Below, piece after piece: positions 21,560 through 32,664 of a stretch of DNA of 64,000 bases. Position 1 is the first letter of the stretch. Each line of letters starts with the position of its first letter. Source of the stretch: Zopfochytrium polystomum (lineage: Eukaryota > Chytridiomycota > Chytridiomycetes > Chytridiales > Chytridiaceae). The stretch covers positions 1 to 64,000 of the forward strand of contig JAIVFJ010000178.1 of assembly GCA_025765615.1 (NCBI GenBank), given 5' to 3'. A program made the translations under genes and the position numbers. The notes beneath the pieces are model-generated. The model saw only the letters and a list, made by a program, of their open reading frames with translations, was not told the origin of the DNA and ran no database searches.

Positions 21560-23616
21560 AAGCTTGGCCACCAACGCACACACACACAAATCTGAGCACT
21601 GCCTGCACATGCGCCGAGCCAATGCCATCTCAGCCAGGCTCCAAGTGCAGCACTTCACACCAGCTCAACCAAACCATGCTTCAGCCTCAGCAACTGTGGC
21701 TGTACCACGAGTAATTCTTGTTCCTTTCTCTGGATTTCACCCTCAACCTGCTACAGGAGGGCCATCTGTTTCTTCTTCTTCTCAAATAAACGGTCCCTCT
21801 CGCTTCTACTTCTTTGTGAACACTGAAACAGTGAGCACGTCACACACAGGCATAGCCTCTCTTCCGTACGTGATTGATTCTGGAGCTGTACCTACAATGA
21901 TCCCACAATGGGAACAATTCACTGAGTACCAACAATTTGAAACCGAACACCATGCCCACCTGGCAGATGACCATGAATGCTGCATCGAAGGAATTGGATC
22001 TGTCACTCTCACTTTTCCTGGTTTTGATGTGGTGCTCCGCAATGTGCTTCATGTCCCATCACTCAAGGAACTGCTCCTCTCTGTGTCGCATGTCCTCCAA
22101 GACCCAACTGCTGGGATGCTATTCACTCAAGATTCTGTCTTTCTTCTTGATCTTGCTACACTTGCATCACAACACAGCATCAAGATTGGCGAACGACGTG
22201 ACAGCCTTTACTATCTCATTCCAGTCCAGCACCCAACTGCGCAGAGGAAAATTTCAGTTGAGCCCATTGCCTACGCATCACCAGCAACTGCACACGACCT
22301 ATGGCACTGATGTTTTGGCCACATCCACTGAGAGCAAGTACGCAACACTCTCAAGTCTGGTGATGTCGACAGTGCTCCTGCTCTGCCACCAACAACACGC
22401 AAGCCTTGCCTCATTTGTGATATGGCAAAGATGCGCCAGCAACACTTCATGGCCAAACCTCGTTTTGATTTTGCCCCACTGCAGATGCTGTGTACCGACC
22501 AAACTGGAAAGATCAGTACACGTTCTCTTGACGGTTCCAACTACTTTGAAGTTATTGTTGACTACGCCACAGGCTATACTTGGGTCAACACTCTCGCTCG
22601 CACAGCAGGCGTCACTCAAAGGATAATTGATCGCATTGATTTTGAAGAGCAACTCTTCCCCACTCGTCAAACTCTATTTGTACAGGCAGACAACCTCGGT
22701 CTTAACACTCAGCAATTTGAGGCCTACTGTATCAACCACCAACCTCCCATTGTCTTTCAGCCTTCTGTCCCTTATGTCAAGGAGGGTGATGGTGTTACAG
22801 AAAATGCCATCAAGGTCATCACCCACATTGCTTCCTGTCTCCTGATCGAAGCCCAGCTTCCACGGTTCTTCTGGTCCTACGCAATATGCCATGCTTCATT
22901 CCTGTGCAATCGTGTGGAACACACTCGCACTGGTCGAATTCCATTTGAATATTACCAAGGCTGAAAACCCAACCTACACCACCTTGGAATTTTGGCTGCC
23001 TCATTGTCACACTCAACAATGAGTATACAGAACCTGCAAACTCACACAAGACCAAGTTCTCCCCGCAGGCCTCACTTGGACTCTTCTTGGGTTTCGACAC
23101 AGACAGCGAGTCTATTGCCCTCAGCTACGACTTTACTGCACAGACTATTCTTTGGACACTCCACTATAACTTGCATGAGCATGTCTTTCCTGGCCTTGTC
23201 TGCAGTGACACTAAGCTTCAATCTCGTAATTCTGATTTCTTAACTTCTCTCTCTGATGATTTTACGGATTTTCCTGAAACTGACGACTCTCCTTCTTTTG
23301 AGCCTGTTGAGCCACCACTTGACTCTTACCGTCGATTATCCAACTCTCCTCCTGACGGTGCTCCCTCCACTTGTACTCGCCAGCAACTGCGCCAGGCTTC
23401 TGGGGGGGGACAGCCGCAATCATCATCAACAAACTCCTCAGATCAACCTCCAACTCTTCCCCAAGATATGGAAGACGATAATGATGATGACGACTATGGT
23501 TGGAACCCTGACACATTTGGTGTTGTCCTGGGCAAAGATGAAGATGAACCTGAAGAGAGCCTAGCTCCAACGGCAGACCGCATAGCAGCATCCATCAACA
23601 CTGAAACCTGTCATTG
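21560..23616 (+). pseudogene. copia protease and integrase
   Basis: The retroviral-type protease site VIDSGAVPTM is near 21870. The pre-integrase motif LWH-x-CFGHIH is split by TGA at 22308. The integrase core follows with CTDQTGK, FVQADNLGL and GVTENAIK carrying the three catalytic acids (D, D, E). A further TGA at 22962 falls where GRKPN-type sequence is usual. An acidic linker (DDNDDDDYGW) precedes RT. Confidence 0.85.
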
Positions 23617-23799
23617 AATCACCATTTCCACCATCTGTCATTGTCAACATCAAAGATGCACCAACTGGACTTTGCAAGCTACTTGCAAATTGAACAATCA
23701 CTCACCACTCTCTTGCGACTCTACCTTGCATCAGCTGAACCAGAACCACGCTTCCCAAAGCACTTCCCTAAAGAACCAATCCACCAATCACAACTCCCA

Positions 23800-25375
23800 C
23801 CAGTGCCACGTTCCCACAAGGAAGCCCACGCATCAGACAAAACGAAGAATGGACTGCATCTGAGCTTGAGGAGCTTCACCCTCTCATGGATGAGCACAAG
23901 GTCTGGGAATGGGCAGTTCTTCCTCCTGGTGAACGCGCAATGTTCTGCAAATGGGTTTATGCCTACAAGCTCGACCCCGGCTGAAGCGATGGAAAGCTCG
24001 TCTTGTCGCATGTGGAAACACCCAACGTGAAGGCATCGACTACACAGACACCTTTTCTCCTGTCGTCCAGATCCAGGCCATCTGACTGCTCATTGCAATC
24101 AGCCTTGCTTTTGACCTCGAGTACCACAGCATGGATGTCAACACAGCCTACCTGTACGCTCTCCTCAAAGAAGTCATCTACATGCACCCACCAAAAGGCC
24201 ACGAGCAATTCACTCCAGATGGAAAGAAACTATTCTGCAAACTCCTCAAGAGCCTCTATGGACTCCACCAATCTGGATGAAACTGGTTCCTGACCCTTCG
24301 AAAGTTCATTGGCGAGAAACTCGTCTTCAATCAATCTCTTGCTGAGCCCTGCCTCTTCTTTCGAGTAGACTCTCAGCAGCAAACGTTTGAAATCATCTTT
24401 GTCTTTGTCAACGACATCAATGTCATGGCCAACACCCCAGCTCTTGTCGCAAAAATTGAGGATGCTTTTCGTGCTGAGTACAGCATGTCCCTTGAGGAAA
24501 CCACTGTCAGCCACGTGATTCACATCCACCTCAAGCGCAATGCTGAAGGCATTTGGATGGGCCAAGACGAATACACCAGGACAATTCTCACTGAAGAGAA
24601 AATGTGGAACAACCTTGATATTGCATCAACTCCAATGTCTATCACCTTTATGCATGACGAAACGTCAATCAAACTCAGTGAGAGCGACTCAAGCTGGTAT
24701 CGATCCACACTCCTGAAAATTCAATACCTCGCAACACAAACTCAACTAGATATCGCATTTGCAACAAATGTACTCTCCCAGTTCCAACTGAAGCCTCGCC
24801 AGTGCCATCGCAATGCACTCTGCCGCCTGCTTCGTTACCTCTGAGGCACCGGGGACTTCCGATTATTCTACAGGCAAAGCCACAAGCCGCTACGGCTCTT
24901 CACAAATGACACCCTTGAACCATCTGCATACGCTGATGCATCCTATGAGGGTGAACCTGGAGACTGCACATTGCGCACTGGATATGTCTTCTTCCTCATG
25001 GGCGCTGCCGTCTCTTGGGTCTCATGCAACAACATCGAGTATTGCTATATTCTACAGAAGCAGAATACTACTCACTTTCTGAAGCCTTCCAAGAAGCACA
25101 ATGGCTCCTAGCCATATTATCAGAGTTGCAACTCCCCACACAGCGGCCACTACCAATCCTTGAGGACAATCAATCTGCAATTGCACTAGTGCTCAACCCT
25201 CTCACACATGCTCGCACAAAACACATTGACATTCGTGCTCATTTCCTCCGACAGGTGTAGCCACTGGAGAGATCACTGTACGCTACGTACCAACCAGTGA
25301 CCAGATTGCAGACATTCTCACAAAACCACTCTCGACATCTCAGCACCAGCGACTGACCTCACTACTTGGCCTCTG
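23800..25375 (+). pseudogene. copia reverse transcriptase and RNase H
   Basis: RT motifs can be read in pieces: [36 protein letters not shown], then the catalytic box as FVND rather than YVDD (near 24404-24415). RNase H follows with YADASYEG, STEAEYYSLSEA, EDNQSAIAL and HIDIRAHFLR. TGA codons at 24083, 24278 and 24842 and frameshifts near 23990, 25040 and 25255 inactivate it. Confidence 0.85.
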
Positions 25376-25477
25376 ACCCTGCTCTGACCTTTCGAACACC
25401 CTTTCAGTCAAAGCCCCAGATGCTTACACACGCTTTGCATAACGGGTCCTACACCCATGGCCATTGTGCAGGGGGGG

Positions 25478-25888
25478 TGTTAGGTGGAACTGACTGGTTA
25501 GCAGCAAGAGGCACAAGACAGACCCGAACCTATTGTGACTGTCAGTTATTGTTCTCACGATGCCCATGGGAGAGCAAACCACCGCCAATGCAGACCTGGG
25601 CGCTGCTTGCGCTGATGACAAATACTCTGAGTATTAAGTGGAACGGAAACCCAGTGTCAACAGTTTTCCTCCTCCTCGGCTCAAGCAGATAATATAGGAG
25701 AGGTTTTTACCCTGTGCTGGTCACGCTTGCCTAGCAACTATTACAGCGTGTATATCATCATCATGTATCAATAATTCATAACAGGGTTTTTCTTCTTTCT
25801 CTCCAAGTTGGGGAGAAGGACCACCCACAAACACACATCTCCACTTCATTCACTCCTTCCACTCACTCACTCAGAGTAGACTGTTTAC
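25478..25888 (+). repeat. 3' LTR of the copia element
   Basis: Begins TGTTAGGTGGAACTG directly after a seven-G polypurine tract and ends ...GACTGTTTAC. It is the partner of the LTR at 18982-19393. Confidence 0.93.
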
Positions 25889-26949
25889 ACCTCTGATAGG
25901 TGAAGAGACAGACATACATTGTCTCTCATCCACAGTCTCAACTTCATCTTTCGCCCACAGGGTATTCCCTTCATGGGGCTGGTGGCACGGCAAATGGGTG
26001 AGACAGGCACTCCACGACTCCCCTGCAGTCACTTCCGCTGCGCCAAGGCTCCTTCATGGGACCACTTTTGTGACAGCTCTGCCTACACCACCGACTCACA
26101 TTGCTCCTTCATTGTGACATGAGATAAATCCACCAGATAAAAATAGCCTGGCTGGATAGTTGGTTAATTGCTTCGCACTTTGCAACCTACCACATACCCT
26201 GAACACCCTGTAAAAGGCTAATTTACTGGCTCCCTCTTGCCACACTCCAAATCAAAATCAAAACAAAACTCGCGAGTTGCATGGCCCTCCAATTTCGCTG
26301 ATTTGTTGACACAGGCAGAACTGATCAGTTAGTAGCAAGACGCACGGTGGCGAGAGGGAGACCCCAGCACTGGCTGAAAATATTGATGAGAACTCTCTCT
26401 GGAGGAGGTGGAAAGAGAAAGCCTGCGGTGCAAATGGCTTTTCTTCCGGCAGGTGAAGTTAGAAGAATAGAGTGTTCCCCCCAGCGCAATTTGTGATACA
26501 GTTATGCCCAAATTGCACTTGGTCATTGCGGTGTTTAACTCACGATTGTCAATCAGTTACAAGTGTATCTACAACCCCAGGTTTTGCTAACTCTCCAAGT
26601 GCTGGTGGAGAAGATTTTGCAGAGTTTCAGCACAGCAAGTCTGCTTCACTTTGCATGCAAGAGTGGTCGTTGTTACGAGGGAAAGAAAAGAAAGAAAGAA
26701 AGAAAGAGGGCAGACAGTGTGAACTCGCTCGCTCGCCATCAGCCGGGATTCCAGCCGCCGCCGCTGCTGGCCTAGCTAGTAGTGTGTTGCGTTGCGAGCG
26801 AGCGCGCGCGCGTAGGGGCGAATAGGCGAAGAGAGAAAGAGAAACGGAAAGAAAGAGAGAGAGAGAGAGTGAGAGAGAGAGAGAGAGAGGCTGCCGCCTT
26901 CCACCGATCGATCGCTAGGAGACCAAAAGGCGCCGGGCACTACTGCTTG
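25889..26949. other. Right flank of the copia element, with an LTR scrap
   Basis: No gene seen. A 35-base piece at 26313-26346 (AGGCAGAACTGATCAGTTAG...) resembles the first bases of the copia LTR and may be a truncated copy. A GAAA-rich run (26683-26708) and a GA run (about 26855-26889) precede the LRR gene and form its 5' region. Confidence 0.5.
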
Positions 26950-27030
26950 ATGGACCTGCTGATCCGCCGATCGGGCCAGCGATCTTGCGATGTGTATGTC
27001 GACTACGGCCGCCGCCGCCGCCATCACCAC

Positions 27031-27063
<33 letters not shown>

Positions 27064-29517
27064 GATGGCAACAGCAACAGCAGCAGCAGCGGAGCCGAGG
27101 GCAGCGACGGTGGCTTCGAAAACGACGAAACCGACAGTGGCAACGACGGAGAAGGCCCCCGGGAGGTGGGTGGCATGCCAGGAACTCGTGGCGATGGTGG
27201 CGGCGACGTCTCTGGCGTGGGCAGCAGCAGCAGCAACCGCGAGTTGCGCGCGCTTGCGGCGAGCCTGGCCGACCCTGCATGCCCCATCTCCACGTTTGCC
27301 ATCCACTGCTCGTCTGGGCCGCCACCGCCCACCACCCTCGTCCGCGCCCTTGCCGCCAACACCACCGTACGGGCGCTCACGCTGCACATTGGCTACATGA
27401 CGGCGGACCCCGTTCCCCTGGCGAACTCCCTGGCGCGCCTGCTGGCGGCCAACACGACACTAAATTGCCTCGACGTCTCGATGGATGCAGGCCCGGCCTT
27501 TGTCGCGGCCCTCGCCGTCGGCCTGCGCGCGAACCGGTCGCTCGAGAGCTTGGCACTGCAGCTGGACGGCGACGTGAACGAGTCGCTGGCACACATTGCC
27601 GCGGCGCTGACCGCCCGCGACGACGACGGCGGCGCCCGCAGCCTCAAAAGCCTTTCGCTCGACTCGAAGCACGAGGACGCCCCCGTCGTGACCTTCTCCC
27701 ATGGCGGTGGCGGCGTCGACGGCCTTGCCCTGCTCTGGGCCGCCGTCGCCAGCACCGCCCGCATCCGGGAAGTCAGCCTGTCGGGCTTCTACTCGCTGCC
27801 GGCGTCCGACGCCGCAATGGCGAACGCGCTGCGGGGCCCAGACTCGTGCCTGACTGCAATCGCGCTCGCAAACATGTGGTTCAGCGAGGATGGGCCGGCG
27901 ATGCTTGTCCAAGCGCTCGCCAGCAACACGTCCCTGCGCTCCTTTTCTCTCGAGGTGTCCAAGGAGGGCGCCATCCAGCTCGGCGGAACGGTCGAGTACA
28001 TTGTGCGCAGCCTACTCACAAACCCGAATCTATGCTACCTGAACCTCTCTGGAAACTACATTCATCACCCACGCCTTGCCGCGCCAGTCGCAGCGCTGCT
28101 GGAGCGGCCGTCACTGACCCGGCTGCACCTCCGCTCGTGCAAGGTCGACGACGCCGGTCTAGAGACGCTTTCGGCGTCACTGGCACGCGGCACGAGCAGC
28201 ACGAGGAGCAGCAGCAGCGGGGACTGGGAAAGCGCAGTAACCCACCTGGACCTCTCCGCCAACCTCTTTGGTGCGGCCGGCGTCGCAGCGCTGGCGGCGG
28301 CGCTTGCGCAGCACCGACACCTGGCGCACCTCGATCTCAGCCGCAACGGGCTGCAGGACGACGGCGCGACGGCGCTGGCGCCGGCGCTGGCGCAGACGCG
28401 GTCGCTGACGCACCTGAACCTGGCGCACGCGCGCATCGGCCCGCGCGGCGCGACGGCGCTGGCGCGGGCGCTGGCGCGGAACACGACGCTGACCACGCTG
28501 CTGCTGGACCGCAACGACATTCGGCCGGCAGGGGCCGAGGCGCTTGCCGCCGCGCTGGGGTCCGGGGACGTCATCGGCGGCGACGACGGCGTCGGCGGCG
28601 CTGTCGGCGACGGGGCGAATGGCGGCTGGAACGCGACGCTGGTGGTGCTGTCGCTGGCGTACAACACGGCGTCAGACCAAGGCGCGGCGGCGCTGGCGCG
28701 GGCGCTCGCGCGCAACGCGACGCTGCGGCGGCTGAACCTGGCGCGCAACCAGATTGGCAACCGCGGGGCGGCGGCGGTGGCGGCGGTCGGGTTGCCGGCC
28801 AACGACACGCTGGCGGAGCTGGACCTGTCGTCGAACCGGATTCGCGACGTTGGGGCCGCGGCGATCGCCGCCGCGCTGCCGGCGTCGCGGCTTGCGTCGC
28901 TGGACCTGTCGTGGAACAAGTTTTCCGAGACGGCCGGGGCGGCGGCGGGTTCGGCGGCGGGGGTGGGGGCGGGTGGTGGTGGTGGGGGCACGCCGTTCGC
29001 GGCGGCGGTGCGGGGCAACTACACTCTGGTGGACCTGCGGCTGGCGACACTGAGCGCGACGCCGGCGGCAATCCAGGCGGCGCTGGAGCGCAATGACGCG
29101 CTGGTCGGGGTGCGGGCGCGCGCGAGCGCCGCGCTGCTGGTCGCCGCGCGGGTGCTGCTGCTGATGCCGCCGTCGTCATCGGGGACGGCGACGGCGAGGG
29201 CGGCGGCGGGGACGGCCGGCCGGCGCGCGCTACTACCGCGCGAGCTGTGGCAGCACGTATACGAGCAGCTGTGGCGCGTGACGGCGCCAGCGGGCGCGCG
29301 CATGCCGGCGCGCCGGTTCGCGGCCGTACGCGCGGCGCTCGAGGACCGCCGGTCGATCGGACGGGTGGCGCCGGCCGTGGCTGCCGCCGCCACCGGCAGA
29401 CCGGTCGGTGGTGGTGGTGGTGGTACTGGGGGCGGCGGGGAGGAGTTTTCGGAGGCGGCGCTGGTCGCGGCGTGTCTGGCGTTTCTGCGCGGGGTCGGCG
29501 GGGCCGGCGGGTCGTGA
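26950..29517 (+). CDS. Leucine-rich-repeat protein, ribonuclease-inhibitor/NLRC3 type
   Basis: Single-exon gene of 855 residues; the ATG at 26950 is the first in the open frame. After a Ser/Gly-rich lead the protein has many LRRs of the long RNI class (about 28 residues), for example LTHLNLAHARIGPRGATALA, TLLLDRNDIRPAGAEALA and ELDLSSNRIRDVGAAAIA, between about residues 95 and 700. There is no NACHT or kinase domain in the frame. The C-terminal part has Gly-rich linkers and a segment LLPRELWQHVYEQLW that recalls F-box or SOCS-like helices, which I cannot confirm. Such proteins act as binding scaffolds; the partner is unknown. The repeats are GC-rich and Ala-rich, unlike the retroelement DNA to the left. 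Confidence 0.8.
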
Positions 29518-29742
29518 GTTGGGGGGAAAGTGTGGGCTACGCTTTGAGTTTTCCCCCAGAAGAGGGAGCGGTCGGGGCCTCCAGCGACTTGTGGGTTGAA
29601 GTCAGATACTTTTTGGGGTTGTCTTTCGCACGTTTGCACAGAAATCACAACGAGGAACGAGAAAAAAAATAAAAATAAAAAAAAGTCTCAAAGTCATAAG
29701 GATTGAATGCAAACTCGCACATTACAATCTAGCGCGAATTAA

Positions 29743-30010
29743 TCTTTCAATTATACAACCAACCCGACGCACCCAACAGTCCCAACATCACCAACAGCAG
29801 CAGAGTATACTGCCTTAGTGAACTCAGTCCGAAGCTTGAGGCCATCAACAGACTTCATGCCACATTTGATTTTGACACCCACATCCCGTCCCTTGCTGAG
29901 GAAGGACTTGTGCAGGCCAATCATGTCCCCCTTATTTGAGCAGCCCACCAACCTCCTCGCCAAGCTTCACAGAGATGTGAGACTACACAGAGGTCTCAGT
30001 GATAAAGCCT
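29743..30010 (+). pseudogene. copia family-2 RNase H remnant
   Basis: The stretch matches, base for base in many places, the RNase H region of the element at 43780-44060 (TCACCAACAGCAGCAGAGTA, then GAAGGACTTGTGCAGG and the FEQPTNLLAKL-like end). Frame is broken throughout. It is a short, old fragment. Confidence 0.75.
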
Positions 30011-31179
30011 AAGGATTTTATTCGAAAAAAACAAGCATACCTGTCATAAAACTGCAAGGATCAGGACCCCTATTATTATTCCAGGTTCTTTAGTTTCCAA
30101 GGTGTTATCAAAGTGTATTTGCCGCTAACCCGTCTTTATTATTGGGCCTGCTTTTACTACTCTCGCCTTAACAGTTTCCGTTGCGCCAGGGTTTTCTCAA
30201 CATATTTTCTTTTTCGGTGACTAACAGAGACTGCCTGACTGCCTAGGGATGGGGTGCCTGACATGCCATACCCCAAGCCCGCCTAATTTATAATTTATTT
30301 TCGGCACTTGTACATGCACGCATAGGGTTGGGGGGATTTAGAGCATTTGTGGTGGATGCTCCAAGTCAGGGGGTTGACTTGTCAATTTTCTCTCTCTCTC
30401 TGTTTTTGGGCCATTTCTCTGTTTCCTTTTTTCTTCAATCTGATTTCTGTCCTTTGGCACCAATACAGAGTCCCTTCAAATCCATCTGGCTCACAAGGTG
30501 AGGGTAGTGAGAGATGGTACACACCTGGGTATGTACATGGTCCCTTAGTGAGGCCCCTCTTAAGGGGCTGTGGGTGGGGAATGCAGCTGGCCACACCAGC
30601 GACTGTGTGACATTGCCAGCTCTGTGTTGGAGTGAGGATCCCCAGTGCTTGCCCACTGCAACGACGACGGCGTCGTCATCCCCAACCTTGCTGTCCCTGC
30701 AAGGGTGTTGGTGGCTGCGCCACTCCCCCCCGTTTCTGGCAATTTTGAGGGCTCCCGCAGCACCGTCCGCGATGAGGGGCACTAGGTCGCGCCCTGTCTG
30801 TCCTGTCGCTATTAACCGCTCCTGTTGTATTTGAGATTAGGTTCCTGAGATAAAAACCCCTGTTTCCCTCTTCTCCCTCTTTATTCTGCGGTTGTGTTGC
30901 GCCCTCGGGAGTGTCCTTCTGTTTCCCCTCACATCAACCTGCAGCCACATGAGTAATCGGTGCTCCAGCACCGATACCTCAGAGGATTGTCCCTCTGAAT
31001 ATTCATTCTTTGTGTTTGAGACCCCTGTAAGACAGATCAGTACAGATACTTCGTGGACTAGGCAAGTAGTAGGGTTGAAACACCACCTAGACAGCAGCCC
31101 AATAAAGTTAGTTTTAGCCTATTATTTGCTTTCGCTCACTCTAGGGCCCAGATCCCAGGGTCAAAGGAGTGAGTATAGT

Positions 31180-31650
31180 CTCACAGAGATGATATGGCTT
31201 TCGAGGGCTTAGGGTTTAATGCTGCTTGGACTGGTAGGGTTGAGGCGAACCGCTGCAAAGACCACTTTCATCAGAAACAGACCAGGACAAGGAGAAAAGG
31301 TGCCAAGGGGAGAGTACATGGTTAAGCCCAAGGATGGGGCCTGAGTAGTTTTCCTTCTTTCATTTCGCGTTTTTGGGCACCTTTTTGTTTTCCCTAACCT
31401 TTTGCAATACTCTCCTCAGCTGTGCCTTCCCAGATACATTTTCTTTCCTTACCCTGCTATCGTTTTCCCAGATCAGTCAATTGGCTTGGTGGTTTTCGTT
31501 TTGAATTCTCTCGCTCAGTTTCTTTCATTAAAGTGAAGGCGCTTGGGCAAGTGTTGGAATATGCCCTTGCGAGAAAATAAGGACAATGAAATGAGTAGAA
31601 AAATTGGCTAGTCTCGCCCTTCCTTCCTCTAGCCCCGTCCCCGCTCCTGC
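31180..31650 (+). mobile_element. copia family-2 3' end and start of LTR
   Basis: Parallels 44190-44690 of the larger element, including CTTTCATTT, TTTTGGGCACC, CTCTCCTCAGC and the LTR start TGTTGGAATATGCCCTTGCG (31552 here, 44557 there). Similarity continues past the LTR start to GAGGTCGAATTTCAAC in both places. Confidence 0.75.
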
Positions 31651-31770
31651 GATCACACTGCTCCCGAGGTCGAATTTCAACTGTTGCAATGATGTAATCA
31701 GGTTAGGGCGGTTGGCGTCTGGTTTGGCTTCTTCGTACTGGTTTTTTTGGGGGTTTTTTTCTTTGTTTTG

Positions 31771-31772
<2 letters not shown>

Positions 31773-31810
<38 letters not shown>

Positions 31811-31830
31811 TGTGTGTGTGTGTGTGTGTT
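31773..31830. repeat. (TG)n microsatellite
   Basis: About 27 TG units with one interruption (ATG), followed by GTTT units. Confidence 0.9.
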
Positions 31831-32385
31831 TGTTTGTTTGTTCAGATTTGCTCATCTTTTGTCATTCCCTTCGGTTTAACCTTTTTTTGTTGTATTTTTG
31901 CTATTTTGGATCAATGCCGCGGACGGCATGACTCAAGAGACATCGGGTGTTCGCCTAAATCGGGGAATGTGTCGGGAAAAAAAAAAACAGCAGAAAATAT
32001 AATTTTTCATATAGAGGGAAAATCTGGCGGGGCAAACAAGCCGCATTCCCAACCCACCTGCTCGGGTCGAGACAAATGAAAAAGAAGAAGAAAAAGAAAA
32101 GAAAAAAGAGTTAAACGCAAACACACCGCAAGTGAAAGATAAACGCATGCCAATGCTTTTTCGCATGGAAAGACAAAACAACACCACAAAAAAAAACAAA
32201 AAAAAAATTCGATTTAGGCAGGCCGAACCAATGCCTCGCTCGAAAAGGGCATAACATAGTTTTTACGTGGGTGAAAGGAAGGGCATGAAAAAATCTCTCT
32301 CTTGCTTTTGTGGATGCGGCAACATATGTTGGGCGCGCGCGGCAAGAACGAGACAACGCGGTCAGCTCGTCAAGGACACACACAC

Positions 32386-32463
<78 letters not shown>
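32386..32463. repeat. Compound (CA)n(CT)n microsatellite
   Basis: About 14 CA units run directly into about 22 CT units, 200 bases upstream of the reeler gene. Confidence 0.95.
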
Positions 32464-32464
<1 letters not shown>

Positions 32465-32631
32465 AATCCATCCGCCCAGTATCCTCTTGACCACCCGACC
32501 GACGCCGAAAACCGCCCGTCCTCCCTCCCCTTGACAATGACATAAAAACCCTGCGAGCCGCCCAATTGCTCTCCTCTCCCCGCAAAAACCCTAGTCTCCA
32601 TTCCTCTCGCACTCTCCACCACCCGCAAACG

Positions 32632-32662
<31 letters not shown>
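32632..32662. repeat. Poly-A tract (31) ending at the start codon
   Basis: The last A of the tract is the A of the reeler gene's ATG. The mRNA leader would therefore carry about 30 adenines directly before the start codon. Confidence 0.9.

Positions 32663-32664
<2 letters not shown>

Larger units (their letters stand above)
18982..25888 (+). mobile_element. Ty1/copia retrotransposon, two LTRs, coding region decayed
   Basis: A 6.9-kb element with LTRs at 18982-19393 and 25478-25888, a long leader, and gag, protease, integrase, reverse transcriptase and RNase H in copia order (integrase before RT). A G-run (25471-25477) directly before the 3' LTR is the polypurine tract. The coding part is interrupted by several frameshifts and by at least seven in-frame TGA codons. 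I found no matching target duplication: TCATG on the left and ACCTC on the right. The leader (19394-20232) has a 197-codon open frame without ATG at its head and without motifs. Confidence 0.92.
29518..32661. other. Intergenic with decayed copia pieces and simple repeats
   Basis: No host gene recognised. Copia-family-2 remnants sit at 29743-30010 and about 31180-31650, separated by about 1.1 kb of unassigned DNA. (TG)n lies at 31773-31830 and (CA)n(CT)n at 32386-32463. The last 100 bases form the leader of the reeler-domain gene. Confidence 0.5.

Noticed and set aside
27279..29096. 605-codon plus-strand frame inside the LRR gene
   Set aside because: Frame-shifted shadow of the LRR repeats, Arg/Gly/Ala-rich, with no motif.
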